From an uncultured Roseiflexaceae bacterium (GTDB taxonomy: Bacteria > Chloroflexota > Chloroflexia > Chloroflexales > Roseiflexaceae), in NCBI GenBank assembly GCA_937988885.1, contig CALKHR010000130.1:1-46736 (forward strand): a stretch of 46,736 nt of DNA, in the 5' to 3' direction. Under the pieces are notes generated by a model, which was not told where the DNA came from, ran no database searches, and was given only the letters and a program-made list of their open reading frames with translations. A program made the position numbers and the translations under genes. Below, piece after piece: positions 1 to 9,195 of the stretch (position 1 is its first letter; every line of letters starts with the position of its first letter).

Positions 1-180
1 TTGGCTTTACGGTCCGCGTCGGTGTAGGCGTACGCGTTGGCTTTACGGTCCGCGTTGGTGTAGGCGTACGTGTTGGCGTTACGGTCCGCGTCGGTGTAGG
101 CGTACGTGTTGGCGTTACGGTCCGCGTCGGTGTAGGTGTACGCGTTGGCGTTACGGTTCGCGTCGGTGTCGGTGTACGCG
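1..180 (-). repeat. 36-bp in-frame tandem repeat encoding a TPTRTV[T/K]PTRTP linker
   Basis: Five consecutive 36-bp units are visible, starting at 1, 37, 73, 109 and 145, with single-base differences (for example gctttac versus gcgttac). In the minus-strand gene they encode the 12-residue unit TPTRTV[T/K]PTRTP. The array is cut by the window edge, so its full copy number is unknown. Unit length is a multiple of three, so gain or loss of copies keeps the reading frame. Confidence 0.9.
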
Positions 181-3100
181 TCGATGTCTGCGTTGGTGTT
201 GGAGTGTCAGCCGTTACTTGGATACTTGGCGTAGGGCCAGAAGCGACCTGATAGTGCGCCGTGATGCTGTGCACCACCGGACTGATCTGCGAATCGTTAC
301 TGCTGAGCGTGAAGCGATACTGCAAATACCGACCAGTCGGCACCGCAGGTGCGTCGCCGGAACTTTCGACCGTGCTCCACGCGCTCCAAGTGTTGCCGTC
401 ATTCGAGCTACGCGCCGCAACTGTGAGCGAGGTGTTGGCGGGCACATCGGCGACCCAACTGAGCGTATCCCACTCCACCGATTCACCCGCATCGAGCAGA
501 CAACTCTCGAAGGTGCCGCTCGTCACGAATGGTGGCATGCTCTCAAGGGCATCGGCCAACAGCGGCGTGCCGGACGTGTTGTTTGACAGATAGATGTAGA
601 GCGGTGGCAACGCGTCCACGCTCAGATTGGCGACCAAGGCACCATCGATGTAGAAGCGCACCTGATCGGTGCCACCGTTGTTCTGCCAGGCGATGCGGTA
701 GTGGTGAGCACCGGATGGCAGGGCACCGAGATCGACCTGCTGCTCGCTGCCGTTGTTGTTGAGGCGCACGAACAGGCGATCGGAGGTGTTGAAGGTGCTG
801 AACAAGATGTAACGGTTGCCCTCAAACTCGTTGCTGCCGAAGCCGAAGTGTTGCCAGGGCGCGGCCCCGAACGTGAGAACCCCTTCGATGGAGGTGTTGC
901 TGCTGGTTGTGCTCTGCGAGCGTACGAACGCGCCACCAACCGCATCGACGCTCAGCGTGCCGTTGAGGGTTGGCGAGAAACTGCCGCCATCCCACTGTCC
1001 AGCGAGCCATCGGCCAGTATCGAGTGAGGGACCGCTGAACGTTTCGGCCAGCGAGCCAGCCAGTTGTACGGCACCATCGTTCAGATGGGCGATGGTCGTG
1101 CCGTTAGTGACGCTACAGGTGCCGAAGTCGCTCAGCGATGTGTGTACGAACGCCCCGCTTGCAGGCTCAAGCGTTACGCTAGGCGTGTTTGTCGGTGTCT
1201 GCGTTGCGGTAGATGTACTTGTTGGGCTTGGCGTTGTGCTCGGCTCCGTCGTCACAGTCGCGGTGGCGGTGGCCGTCGGGCTTGGCGTTGTGATTGGCAC
1301 ACCCGTTGTCGTCACAGTCGCGGTGGCCGTCGAGCTTGGCGTTGTGCTTGGCTCCGCCGTCGCAGTTGCGGTGGCGGTGGGCGTGTTGGTTGGGTTGACG
1401 GTTGGCGTAGAGCCAGAAGCGGCCTGATAGTGCGCCGTGATGCTGTGCACCACCGGACTGATCTGCGAATCGTTACTGCTGAGCGTGAAGCGATACTGCA
1501 AATACCGACCAGTCGGCACCGCAGGTGCGTCGCCGGAACTTTCGACCGTGCTCCACGCGCTCCAAGTGTTGCCGTCATTCGAGCTACGCGCCGCAACTGT
1601 GAGCGAGGTGTTGGCGGGCACATCGGCGACCCAACTGAGCGTATCCCACTCCACCGATTCACCCGCATCGAGCAGACAACTCTCGAAGGTGCCGCTCGTC
1701 ACGAATGGTGGCATGCTCTCAAGGGCATCGGCCAACAGCGGCGTGCCGGACGTGTTGTTTGACAGATAGATGTAGAGCGGTGGCAACGCGTCCACGCTCA
1801 GATTGGCGACCAAGGCACCATCGATGTAGAAGCGCACCTGATCGGTGCCACCGTTGTTCTGCCAGGCGATGCGGTAGTGGTGAGCACCGGATGGCAGGGC
1901 ACCGAGATCGACCTGCTGCTCGCTGCCGTTGTTGTTGAGGCGCACGAACAGGCGATCGGAGGTGTTGAAGGTGCTGAACAAGATGTAACGGTTGCCCTCA
2001 AACTCGTTGCTGCCGAAGCCGAAGTGTTGCCAGGGCGCGGCCCCGAACGTGAGCACCCCTTCGATGGTGGTGTTGCTGCTGGTTGTGCTCTGCGAGCGCA
2101 CGAACGCGCCACCAACCGCATCGACGACCAGCGTGCCGTTGAGGGTTGGCGAGAAACTGCCGCCATCCCACTGTCCGGCGAGCCATCGGCCAGTATCGAG
2201 TGAGGGACCGCTGAACGTTTCGGCTAGTGTGCCAGCCAGTTGTACGGCACCGTCGTTCAGATGGGCGATGGTCGTGCCGTTAGTGACGCTACAGGTGCCG
2301 AAGTCACTCAGCGATGTGTGTACGAACGTCCCGCCCGCAGGCTCAGTTGTTGCGGTCGGCGTATTGGTCGGTGTCTGCGTCGCGGTGGCGGTCGTCGTCG
2401 AGCTGGGTGTCGCGTTCGGCTCACCCGTTGCCGTCGCGGTGGGTGTGCTCGTCGCCGTGGGCGAGCTCGTCGGGCTTGGCGTCACCTGCATGGTGGGAGC
2501 TGGCGTGTTTGTTTGGGCATCATAGTTGGCCTCAAACGAATGGTTGCCCGCCGTAACACTCACGCTAATCCGCGATTGTCCTGCGATCTGCATGACACTG
2601 TGCGGGTGCGCAACGCCATCCACCAGCACACCGTTGAATTGTTTGCCGCCATAGCTGGGTGGCAACAGCACCGTGAGCGTTTCGCTGCCAGATTGCGCGC
2701 TCAGGTTGAATTGCAGCGTCCCAGTGTTGGCGTTCCAGTTCAGTTGTGTAAACTCCGCATCGTGGCGCGTCTCGGTGAAATTGAGCCATCGGTCGGCGTT
2801 CCACATCGGTATGCCCTTACTCTGCGCGTAATTGAGCGTGCCTTCGGCCCATGCTTGGCCGCCTACGCTATAACAATCGACGTGGAATTGTGCCATCAGG
2901 GCAGCGTAATCGCCCGCCAAACTCGCATCGATCAGGTTCTTGCTCACCGCAACGGCCTGGGCCGTAGTGAGATTCTCGGAATAGGGGTATGCAGTGATGC
3001 ACTCAAGCAGTTGCTCATCGACCAACTGCGTCAACTGTTGATAGACGGGCAGCACGGTGCCATCCTCGCGGATGAAGCGCATCGGTTGGCCGCTGCCGGT

Positions 3101-4438
3101 GATGTAGCCATGGGGCCAAGAGCCATCGCTGTTGCGCAGCCACTCGCCCCAATGATAAAAATTCGTGTCAAGAGCGATGCCGTGCGCAGCCTCGATCTCT
3201 GCGCCCTCGGTCCACCCTTGCCAGGCGATTTGATGATTGCGAGTCGTGCGCGATTTCGGGACGCTGTACTGCATCGACCACCAACCGCCATTGCCATTGG
3301 TGCCGCTATACACGTCGTAGGCCTGCGCCAAGCTCGTAATGTTGTACGGTGGATAGCTGTCGGGCTTGTAGGGTGGCGGATGAATGCCGAACGAGTGGCC
3401 TTGGTTGGTCCACTGCTGCACCGAACTACTCGAAGGATCGCCCGCTATCGAAAGGTAGATGGTGACGTTGCCGCCATACTGCTCAATGCTTGAGATATAG
3501 TTGTTGAAATAGCTCTGCGGGTTGCTGTGCGCATCGCCCGTGAGCACCAGTATCGTCTTGTGCTGATCGGGGAAGTACCAAAGCTGCGGCAATGGCGTCA
3601 CATCCTGCAAAAGATCATGCACTAATCGCGCAAACAGGCGTTGCTGCACATCCGCTTGCGGAATGCTCATCAAATCGCGATCCACCCAAGGATCGCTGTT
3701 GTTCATGCCTTGGAACAACTCGATCGTGCGCAGCACCCCATCACCATCCACATCCACGTTGGCATGGGCAGGATTCCCCTGGCGCGTATACACCACATTG
3801 GCGGCGAGGTTGTAGGTGAACGCGGTGGCCTTGCCATTCCCCACACTGTGCGTGACCACGGCGGGGTTCGATAACACGTTCGTGGAGGGAGAGGCAAGCC
3901 AGGCCAGCGTTGTTGCGCCATTCACACTGTAGCGGTCGGCCACGCCATGAATCTGCAAGCTCGCATTGGGCAAACCTTGCCCCAGTGATTGATTCGTGTC
4001 GATGCGCAGATAGCCATTGTTGAGCGTGGTGCCCAAGCTATTCAATCCAAAGGTTGGGGCCAATTGCGTATCGGGCCGCAGCGCCAGCAGTCGTCCGCCG
4101 TCAGCGACATAGCTGGCGAACTGCGAAGCCTGAGTGCTTGTCAACGCCATTTCGGCCAGGATCACTAACTTGTACTGTTGTAACCCATCGCTCAACACTT
4201 GATTGAGCGAACGCAATTCGAAGTGATTCAGACCTTCGGCCCGCAAGATCTCGCCAATGTACCGTCCAAATCCGTGGGCGCTGCTATTGTTTGGTATGAC
4301 AACGACGATCGGAACACTCGCATTGGCCGCGGCAAACGGTATTGGCGTGCTCGGGAGCATCAGGGCGATCACAAGCAACAAAAACAGGGTTGCTCTCTGT
4401 AACCGAGCGTAGACACGCGGTCGAGTAGACATAATCAT
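1..4438 (-). CDS. Giant secreted surface protein: amidotransferase-like and NodB-like N-terminal region, then LamG-like repeats on Thr/Pro linkers (C-terminus outside window)
   Basis: The minus-strand frame is open from an ATG at 4438 to the left edge, at least 1479 codons. AGGAG lies 4 nt before this ATG and 10 nt before a second in-frame ATG (4432). Residues 1-39 form a signal peptide ending near FAAANA. Residues about 42-215 resemble a class I amidotransferase/ThuA-type Rossmann fold. A DVDGDG calcium-loop-like motif is at 229-234. A polysaccharide-deacetylase-like (NodB) region starts near 294, with LTGDAH (D302) and GHSFGIH (347-353); the second metal histidine of the family motif is not obvious, so activity is doubtful. 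After about residue 640 come Thr/Pro linkers and two almost identical modules of about 315 residues, each a LamG/concanavalin-like half plus a second beta-sandwich half. As the last gene of the glycan cluster it may bind or trim the polymer at the surface (inference). Confidence 0.85.
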   Translation of the reverse strand, partial: MIMSTRPRVYARLQRATLFLLLVIALMLPSTPIPFAAANASVPIVVVIPNNSSAHGFGRYIGEILRAEGLNHFELRSLNQVLSDGLQQYKLVILAEMALTSTQASQFASYVADGGRLLALRPDTQLAPTFGLNSLGTTLNNGYLRIDTNQSLGQGLPNASLQIHGVADRYSVNGATTLAWLASPSTNVLSNPAVVTHSVGNGKATAFTYNLAANVVYTRQGNPAHANVDVDGDGVLRTIELFQGMNNSDPWVDRDLMSIPQADVQQRLFARLVHDLLQDVTPLPQLWYFPDQHKTILVLTGDAHSNPQSYFNNYISSIEQYGGNVTIYLSIAGDPSSSSVQQWTNQGHSFGIHPPPYKPDSYPPYNITSLAQAYDVYSGTNGNGGWWSMQYSVPKSRTTRNHQIAWQGWTEGAEIEAAHGIALDTNFYHWGEWLRNSDGSWPHGYITGSGQPMRFIREDGTVLPVYQQLTQLVDEQLLECITAYPYSENLTTAQAVAVSKNLIDASLAGDYAALMAQFHVDCYSVGGQAWAEGTLNYAQSKGIPMWNADRWLNFTETRHDAEFTQLNWNANTGTLQFNLSAQSGSETLTVLLPPSYGGKQFNGVLVDGVAHPHSVMQIAGQSRISVSVTAGNHSFEANYDAQTNTPAPTMQVTPSPTSSPTATSTPTATATGEPNATPSSTTTATATQTPTNTPTATTEPAGGTFVHTSLSDFGTCSVTNGTTIAHLNDGAVQLAGTLAETFSGPSLDTGRWLAGQWDGGSFSPTLNGTLVVDAVGGAFVRSQSTTSSNTTIEGVLTFGAAPWQHFGFGSNEFEGNRYILFSTFNTSDRLFVRLNNNGSEQQVDLGALPSGAHHYRIAWQNNGGTDQVRFYIDGALVANLSVDALPPLYIYLSNNTSGTPLLADALESMPPFVTSGTFESCLLDAGESVEWDTLSWVADVPANTSLTVAARSSNDGNTWSAWSTVESSGDAPAVPTGRYLQYRFTLSSNDSQISPVVHSITAHYQAASGSTPTVNPTNTPTATATATAEPSTTPSSTATATVTTTGVPITTPSPTATATATVTTEPSTTPSPTSTSTATQTPTNTPSVTLEPASGAFVHTSLSDFGTCSVTNGTTIAHLNDGAVQLAGSLAETFSGPSLDTGRWLAGQWDGGSFSPTLNGTLSVDAVGGAFVRSQSTTSSNTSIEGVLTFGAAPWQHFGFGSNEFEGNRYILFSTFNTSDRLFVRLNNNGSEQQVDLGALPSGAHHYRIAWQNNGGTDQVRFYIDGALVANLSVDALPPLYIYLSNNTSGTPLLADALESMPPFVTSGTFESCLLDAGESVEWDTLSWVADVPANTSLTVAARSSNDGNTWSAWSTVESSGDAPAVPTGRYLQYRFTLSSNDSQISPVVHSITAHYQVASGPTPSIQVTADTPTPTQTSTRTPTPTRTVTPTRTPTPTRTVTPTRTPTPTRTVTPTRTPTPTRTVKPTRTPTPTRTVKP
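226..1169 (-). repeat. 944-bp direct repeat, copy A (LamG-like module)
   Basis: It matches 1402-2345 at a constant offset of 1176 bp, with about 17 differences that I can count, that is roughly 98% identity. From about 247 to 872 I see no difference at all. Most differences cluster near the end encoding the start of the module. The repeat is in frame and encodes about 315 residues of the surface protein. Confidence 0.92.
1402..2345 (-). repeat. 944-bp direct repeat, copy B (LamG-like module)
   Basis: This is the second copy of the module at 226-1169. It is separated from copy A by a Thr/Pro linker (1170-1401) that is itself repetitive and more diverged than the modules. Near identity of the modules with variable linkers suggests recent duplication or gene conversion. 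Confidence 0.92.
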
Positions 4439-4483
4439 AGCGCTCCTTCACGCTGAGTATTTAGTTCTGACACCGTGGGCTGT

Positions 4484-6235
4484 TTACCGTGATAGGTGAT
4501 GATGGCGGCGATTCCACCAAAAAGCTATTGCTAAGATGCCCACCACGAAGAGCAGCGATGTGAGAGCGGCGATGCCAGCCACCACCAAACCCGGCGCTTC
4601 CCAAGCGATCGCGCCCTCGGGAGGAGGTGCTGCGAGCGCGTTCGGGTCCATCGTAGGTGTTGGTGTCGGTTCTGGCGTCGCTGTCGGTGTCAGCGGTATT
4701 TCGGTGGGAGTAGGCGTGAAGAAAGGCAATGGCGTAATCGCTGGGCTTGCTAACTGTAAAACGCTATACCAAACTTGATAGCGAGCGTGATCGCTATTGT
4801 GCAGATCGTTTCCGTTGCGGGTAAACCACGTGAGATGCAACTGATTCCCGCCGCTCACGACGGCGCGTGGCCATTCTGGGTAACGTTCCTGTTCGCGGCA
4901 CGCTTGCAGGGCAGCCTTTCCGGCAGCAGAGCGCGCCATAGCCGATTGTGGTGAGATCCTATCGCAACTGGTTACCACTGCGCGCGACCATCCTGGGTAC
5001 CGATCCTCACTCGCGATGACGATCGGGCGCGACCAACGCGAGCCGTTCCAGGTGAGATGGAGCAAACGTGGCCGATTGCGGGGATCGGTCGTGCGCCGCT
5101 CTTGGGTGCTGTCTACATCGCTGGTCAGGAAGCCGCTGACGATCAGATGCACCGTCCCCGAGCTGTCGGTCGCCATCGTATAGCTGTCCCACGGCGTATC
5201 GTTGAGATCGCGCGCCAAGATGTCGGGGACAGCAGCGGGTCGGCTCCAGGTTTGGCCGCGATCGCGCGAAAATTGGTAGAAGATCGTGTTATCGGCGGTC
5301 GAGCGATAGACCACGATCGGGTGTTGGTTTTGGAAGAGACCGAGCGTCACCTGTTGTGGCGCGTTCGGGATCGGGTCGGGGCGTGGCGTCCCCTCAGTCG
5401 GCTCCGGTCGGAGGGGCGGCAGCGTGAACACCACGGGCGTGCTCCACGTTGTGCCGCCATCGCCAGAGTAGCGGTACATACTGCTGTTCGGCGTGCCCTG
5501 TCCGTTCAGGTTGTCGTAGCCCTCATCCCATACCACGTGCAAGCCGCCCTCCGAATCGAGCTTGACCTGCGGCTTTGTGCTGCCGTAGGGCGTCTCCGAA
5601 AGGTTGATCGGCGTGCTCCAATCCTGGCCGTTATTCGTGCTCCTGCGGTAGAACAGATCGGCGCACCCTGCGCACTCCTCATCGATCTTTTGCGGATCGA
5701 TCGGCATTGTCTCGTTCCAGAAGGCGTGCAGCGTCCCATTCGCATCGCTGGTGATCGCGTCGTAATACACCGTACTGTCGTTGTTGATACGTCGCGCGGG
5801 GCTCCAATCCTGAACGCTCTGGGCCTGCTCAACCCGCGCGTGCAGATACTCGATCTTCAACTGGCTGCGTACCAACACGTGCACCAAGCCAGTGCGGCCC
5901 ACCGTAATACTGGCGCGCGAGGCGAAGCCGCCCGTGCCCGTGTTAAACACATCGTTCGGTTTGGACCACTGCCCGTTGAACAGCGAGCGATACATCAGCA
6001 GGTCGAGTTGATTCTGCACCTCGGCACCCTGCGAGATGCCGCTCGCCCACACGATGTGGACGCGCCCTGACGGATCAACGGTGATATCGGGGAACCAGGA
6101 ATTGGTGCCGTTCTCCGAGATCTGCATCGGCACCGACCACTGCCCGCTCTGCGCTGAACTTGGTCGGGCGGGCAGCATGCTGGTGGCGAACACCACAAAT
6201 ACCACGGCGAGTGTGATTGTGTGAAAACGCTTCAT
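4484..6235 (-). CDS. Secreted BNR/Asp-box (sialidase-fold) protein with C-terminal membrane anchor
   Basis: 583 residues. Residues 1-28 are a signal peptide ending SSAQ. The body has repeated Asp-box motifs of the sialidase fold (STNNGQDWS, SGDGGTTWS, SRDRGQTWS) and recurring 'G..HV.W' strands, which point to a six-bladed propeller. The enzyme residues of true sialidases are not evident, so binding or an unknown hydrolase role is as likely. A Thr/Pro linker follows near 500-530, then one transmembrane helix (about 553-575) and a basic HRR-type tail, so the propeller is probably displayed outside the cell. Its ATG overlaps the stop of the upstream polymerase gene (ATGA at 6232-6235), implying translational coupling. 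Confidence 0.85.
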   Translation of the reverse strand: MKRFHTITLAVVFVVFATSMLPARPSSAQSGQWSVPMQISENGTNSWFPDITVDPSGRVHIVWASGISQGAEVQNQLDLLMYRSLFNGQWSKPNDVFNTGTGGFASRASITVGRTGLVHVLVRSQLKIEYLHARVEQAQSVQDWSPARRINNDSTVYYDAITSDANGTLHAFWNETMPIDPQKIDEECAGCADLFYRRSTNNGQDWSTPINLSETPYGSTKPQVKLDSEGGLHVVWDEGYDNLNGQGTPNSSMYRYSGDGGTTWSTPVVFTLPPLRPEPTEGTPRPDPIPNAPQQVTLGLFQNQHPIVVYRSTADNTIFYQFSRDRGQTWSRPAAVPDILARDLNDTPWDSYTMATDSSGTVHLIVSGFLTSDVDSTQERRTTDPRNRPRLLHLTWNGSRWSRPIVIASEDRYPGWSRAVVTSCDRISPQSAMARSAAGKAALQACREQERYPEWPRAVVSGGNQLHLTWFTRNGNDLHNSDHARYQVWYSVLQLASPAITPLPFFTPTPTEIPLTPTATPEPTPTPTMDPNALAAPPPEGAIAWEAPGLVVAGIAALTSLLFVVGILAIAFWWNRRHHHLSR

Positions 6236-7632
6236 TGTTCTGGTTCGGGTGGAGGCGTGCGCCCCATGATCTGTCGGATACTGATCAGCGTGCCAAGGAA
6301 GATCCAGCTGTACACCGTGTATTTGTAGCCTCCGACCCCTTGGTTATAGGCGAAGGGCAGGATCCAATCGCCCAGCAGCATCGAGAACTGTGCGCCCGCC
6401 CATCCAGCGGTGGCCGCGATCGCTAAGGCCCGCAGGAAGCCCGGCGGCGCGCGCATACACAAGCGGTAGCCCTCGTACAAGCCCGAACCAGCCAACCACA
6501 GCCACGCTAGCATCCCGCTGAAGCCGAACTGCGCCAAAATATCCAAGTAGTTGTTGTGCGTTGAACGGGCATCGTCGCGGTAGTAGGTCATGTAATAGAG
6601 CGCGTAGCCAGCCGGCCCCGTGCCGAACAGCCAATGCGCCCGCACCACGCGCCAGTTCTGCTCCCAAAGGATCAGCCGCTCCAAGCTGCCATCTTCGATA
6701 TTGTCGTTGGCCACCTGCTCGAAGAAGCCACGTGCGGCGTATCCCCCGATTGCTCCAACAATCACCATAATCACGAACGCCTTCTTCGAGCGCAGGAACG
6801 TGGCGACGAACAGCGCGACCACCGTGGGCAACCATCCCGACACCCACTCGGCATTCACCACCGCGTTTTGGTACATCGAGGCGGCGATCAGCCCCAGCAG
6901 CAACAAGCGCCAGCGCCAGCGCATCTGCGGAACGGCGATCAGCAATCCGTAGGCGGGCAGCGCCGTCCACAACCCCCACAAGCCACGGTCGTTGAGGAAT
7001 GGCTGATTGATGCGGAAAAGCTGCGTGAACGTCATCATCGCGCCACAGACAAGAAAAGCGCCGACGATATACTTCAAGCGCCCTTCGGTCTGCACAAAAT
7101 TGCCGATCAGCAGCGCAGCGCCCATCGAGACCAGGATCGTGATGAGCGAGGCCACCTGCACGATGATGAACTTTGGCGCGTCGATCAGGATCGGATCGCG
7201 CCACGCAATGCCCCACACCAGCGAGATACAACAGATGATTGAAAAGACGAGCGACGGGCGATTGATCAGCGTGGGTGCGAACTGAAACTGCTTGCGCATC
7301 ACCATCGAGACGAGCCAGATGCCCCAGAGCATGATCGTGAGCAGCAGCGCCGCAGGGAGGCGCGTTTCGGTGCCGGTTGGCACATCGATCGGGATCGCCA
7401 AGGCCGCGATCGGCAGCGCCAGCACCATCATTTCGAACCAGCGCAGCGCAACTAGCAGCACCAAAACGCCTGCCGGAGCCGCAGCCAGCAGCAGGGCGAG
7501 CGTCATACGGTCTTTGCCCGCGAGCAGCCCGGCCAAGCCGCTGAACATCAACAGTAGCAGCACCACGCCAACCAGCGGCCAGGGGATGCGCTTTCGTGCT
7601 ACGGATGCATTGATTGATTGAAAGAGTGTCAT
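6232..7632 (-). CDS. O-antigen ligase/polymerase family (Wzy-like) membrane protein
   Basis: 466 residues with about 11-12 hydrophobic segments. The large extracytoplasmic loop ends in the family signature THNNYLDILAQFGFSGMLAW, typical of the O-antigen ligase / Wzy_C family. Such proteins join lipid-linked repeat units into polymer, or transfer polymer to an acceptor, on the outer face of the membrane. With the flippase (16565-18028) and the Wzz-like protein (25534-27468) it forms the core of a Wzy-dependent pathway. Polymerase versus ligase cannot be decided from sequence. A 21-bp gap separates it from the upstream membrane transferase, and its stop overlaps the next start. Confidence 0.85.
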   Translation of the reverse strand: MTLFQSINASVARKRIPWPLVGVVLLLLMFSGLAGLLAGKDRMTLALLLAAAPAGVLVLLVALRWFEMMVLALPIAALAIPIDVPTGTETRLPAALLLTIMLWGIWLVSMVMRKQFQFAPTLINRPSLVFSIICCISLVWGIAWRDPILIDAPKFIIVQVASLITILVSMGAALLIGNFVQTEGRLKYIVGAFLVCGAMMTFTQLFRINQPFLNDRGLWGLWTALPAYGLLIAVPQMRWRWRLLLLGLIAASMYQNAVVNAEWVSGWLPTVVALFVATFLRSKKAFVIMVIVGAIGGYAARGFFEQVANDNIEDGSLERLILWEQNWRVVRAHWLFGTGPAGYALYYMTYYRDDARSTHNNYLDILAQFGFSGMLAWLWLAGSGLYEGYRLCMRAPPGFLRALAIAATAGWAGAQFSMLLGDWILPFAYNQGVGGYKYTVYSWIFLGTLISIRQIMGRTPPPEPEQ

Positions 7633-7653
7633 GGCATACCAGTCGCGTTAGCG

Positions 7654-9195
7654 CTAACGACGCGCAAACAAGCGATAATTGCCGATTTCTTCGACCAAAC
7701 GGTAATCGCGTTCCAGCAGTTCGGGCGCATACACATTGGTGTAACTTCCGAATCCTCCGACCACCACATATTCAGGTCGATCGCTAAGCCCATCGTAGAC
7801 CAGTGGCGGGCCGTCGAGCCATTGGTGGCGCACCGCAGTATCGAGCAGCGCGATCGGCGGGTAGTGGTAACGATGATCGCTCAGGAAGCCCAACTCCGGC
7901 TCCCACGTCTCCACCACCACATCGGTCGGTACGTGCGTGTTGAGATAGGCCGCCATCTGCTCGGCGGTGGAATCGGGCTGCATCACCATTAGGAACGAGA
8001 GCGCCAACGGCAGCGCGATCGCCAAGGCGGCGTAGACGCTCACACCGTAGGCCAACACCCGCTGCCATTGATTGCCGCGCATCAGCCAGCCGACCAGATC
8101 CACGATCGCACGGGCCACCAGAATGGCGCTAAAGGCCACAGCGGGGAAGGCATAGCGGGGCCAGCCGAGCGACGCGCCCACGTACCACGCCAGCCACAAC
8201 CCCACGATCAGCACCAGCAACGCCTCGGCCAAGCCCTGCGCATCGCGCCGACGCGCCCGCCACGCCGCGTAGATCAGCGCGGGCACGAGCAATCCACCGT
8301 ACAGATCGGGCCGCAGCAGGTAGTAGCCAGCCCGCAGCGTGGCCCGCAGATCAAACACAAAGATCGCGCCACCCGCAGCCTGCCGCGTTTGGCGCATATT
8401 CTCGATGAAACTGCCCGGCCCCAAGAACTGGAACTGCGCCAGCGTCCACAACCCAAAGCAGCCACAAGCGATGAACAGCGGCACGATCCGCAGCCACCAA
8501 CTGCCGGCGCGGTAGTAGCGCCAATCGAGCAGACCCGCCAACAGCAACGCCAGCGGGATAATCAGCACAAACTGATTCTTCGTGACGAGCGCCAGGCCGA
8601 AGCCAAGCCCCGCCAGGATGCTCATCGTGCGCGACCTACGCGTGTCGGTCTGCGCCGCGCGCAACGCCGCCAGCCAGGCCAACATGCCCAGGAACAGGAA
8701 TGCCACGCCCGGCACCTCACCCACCACCTGTCGCCCATACTCGATCGCGCCCTCGTAGGTGATGCTGCGCGACGCCAGCAACAGCGTGGTGGCCAGCAAG
8801 CCGACGAGCGTGCCGTGCAGTTTGCGGGCAAGCATCCCACAGGCCACCAGGCCGAGCAACAGGTATAGCACGATCACCAGGCGGGCTTGCAGCAGCCCAA
8901 TGCCAAAAAGCTGCAACACCAGCGCGATCGGCAGCATTACCGTCGGCCCCACGCCGATCGTCGGCCCGTAGTAGCGGAACCCCTCACTGCTGATGTCGGC
9001 GTAAACGCCGTATTGGATCAGCGTCTTGGGCACGTGCAGGTGCGAGCCTTCATCGAACCAAGTGCGCGGCGCATATGGCAGATTGAGCAGCGCCAACAGC
9101 AGCGCCCCGCCGATCAGCGCCAGCAGCCAGGCCCGTTCGAGCACCGCCTGTCGAGACCAAGCGGTGCTACGGGATTGTGTCTTAGGGAGGATCAT
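7654..9195 (-). CDS. GT-C (GT39/ArnT-like) membrane glycosyltransferase
   Basis: 513 residues, about 11-12 transmembrane helices. The first periplasmic-side loop has FDEGSH near residue 47, matching the D-E catalytic motif of the PMT/ArnT (dolichyl-phosphate-mannose mannosyltransferase-like) superfamily. These enzymes use polyprenyl-phosphate sugars on the outer membrane face; the polyprenyl-phosphate glycosyltransferase at 23459-24703 could supply the donor (inference). The C-terminal third (from about 400) is a soluble domain. The ATG overlaps the stop of the preceding GT2 gene by ATGA (9192-9195). The substrate cannot be told. Confidence 0.85.
   Translation of the reverse strand: MILPKTQSRSTAWSRQAVLERAWLLALIGGALLLALLNLPYAPRTWFDEGSHLHVPKTLIQYGVYADISSEGFRYYGPTIGVGPTVMLPIALVLQLFGIGLLQARLVIVLYLLLGLVACGMLARKLHGTLVGLLATTLLLASRSITYEGAIEYGRQVVGEVPGVAFLFLGMLAWLAALRAAQTDTRRSRTMSILAGLGFGLALVTKNQFVLIIPLALLLAGLLDWRYYRAGSWWLRIVPLFIACGCFGLWTLAQFQFLGPGSFIENMRQTRQAAGGAIFVFDLRATLRAGYYLLRPDLYGGLLVPALIYAAWRARRRDAQGLAEALLVLIVGLWLAWYVGASLGWPRYAFPAVAFSAILVARAIVDLVGWLMRGNQWQRVLAYGVSVYAALAIALPLALSFLMVMQPDSTAEQMAAYLNTHVPTDVVVETWEPELGFLSDHRYHYPPIALLDTAVRHQWLDGPPLVYDGLSDRPEYVVVGGFGSYTNVYAPELLERDYRLVEEIGNYRLFARR

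Noticed and set aside
1..180. CRISPR array
   Set aside because: Repeats of 36 bp are directly adjacent without spacers and are in frame with a Thr/Pro-coding gene.
5057..6070. Long plus-strand frame of 337 codons opposite the propeller protein gene
   Set aside because: It is the mirror of a GC-rich real gene; it is Arg/His/Ala-rich with no ribosome site or family motif.
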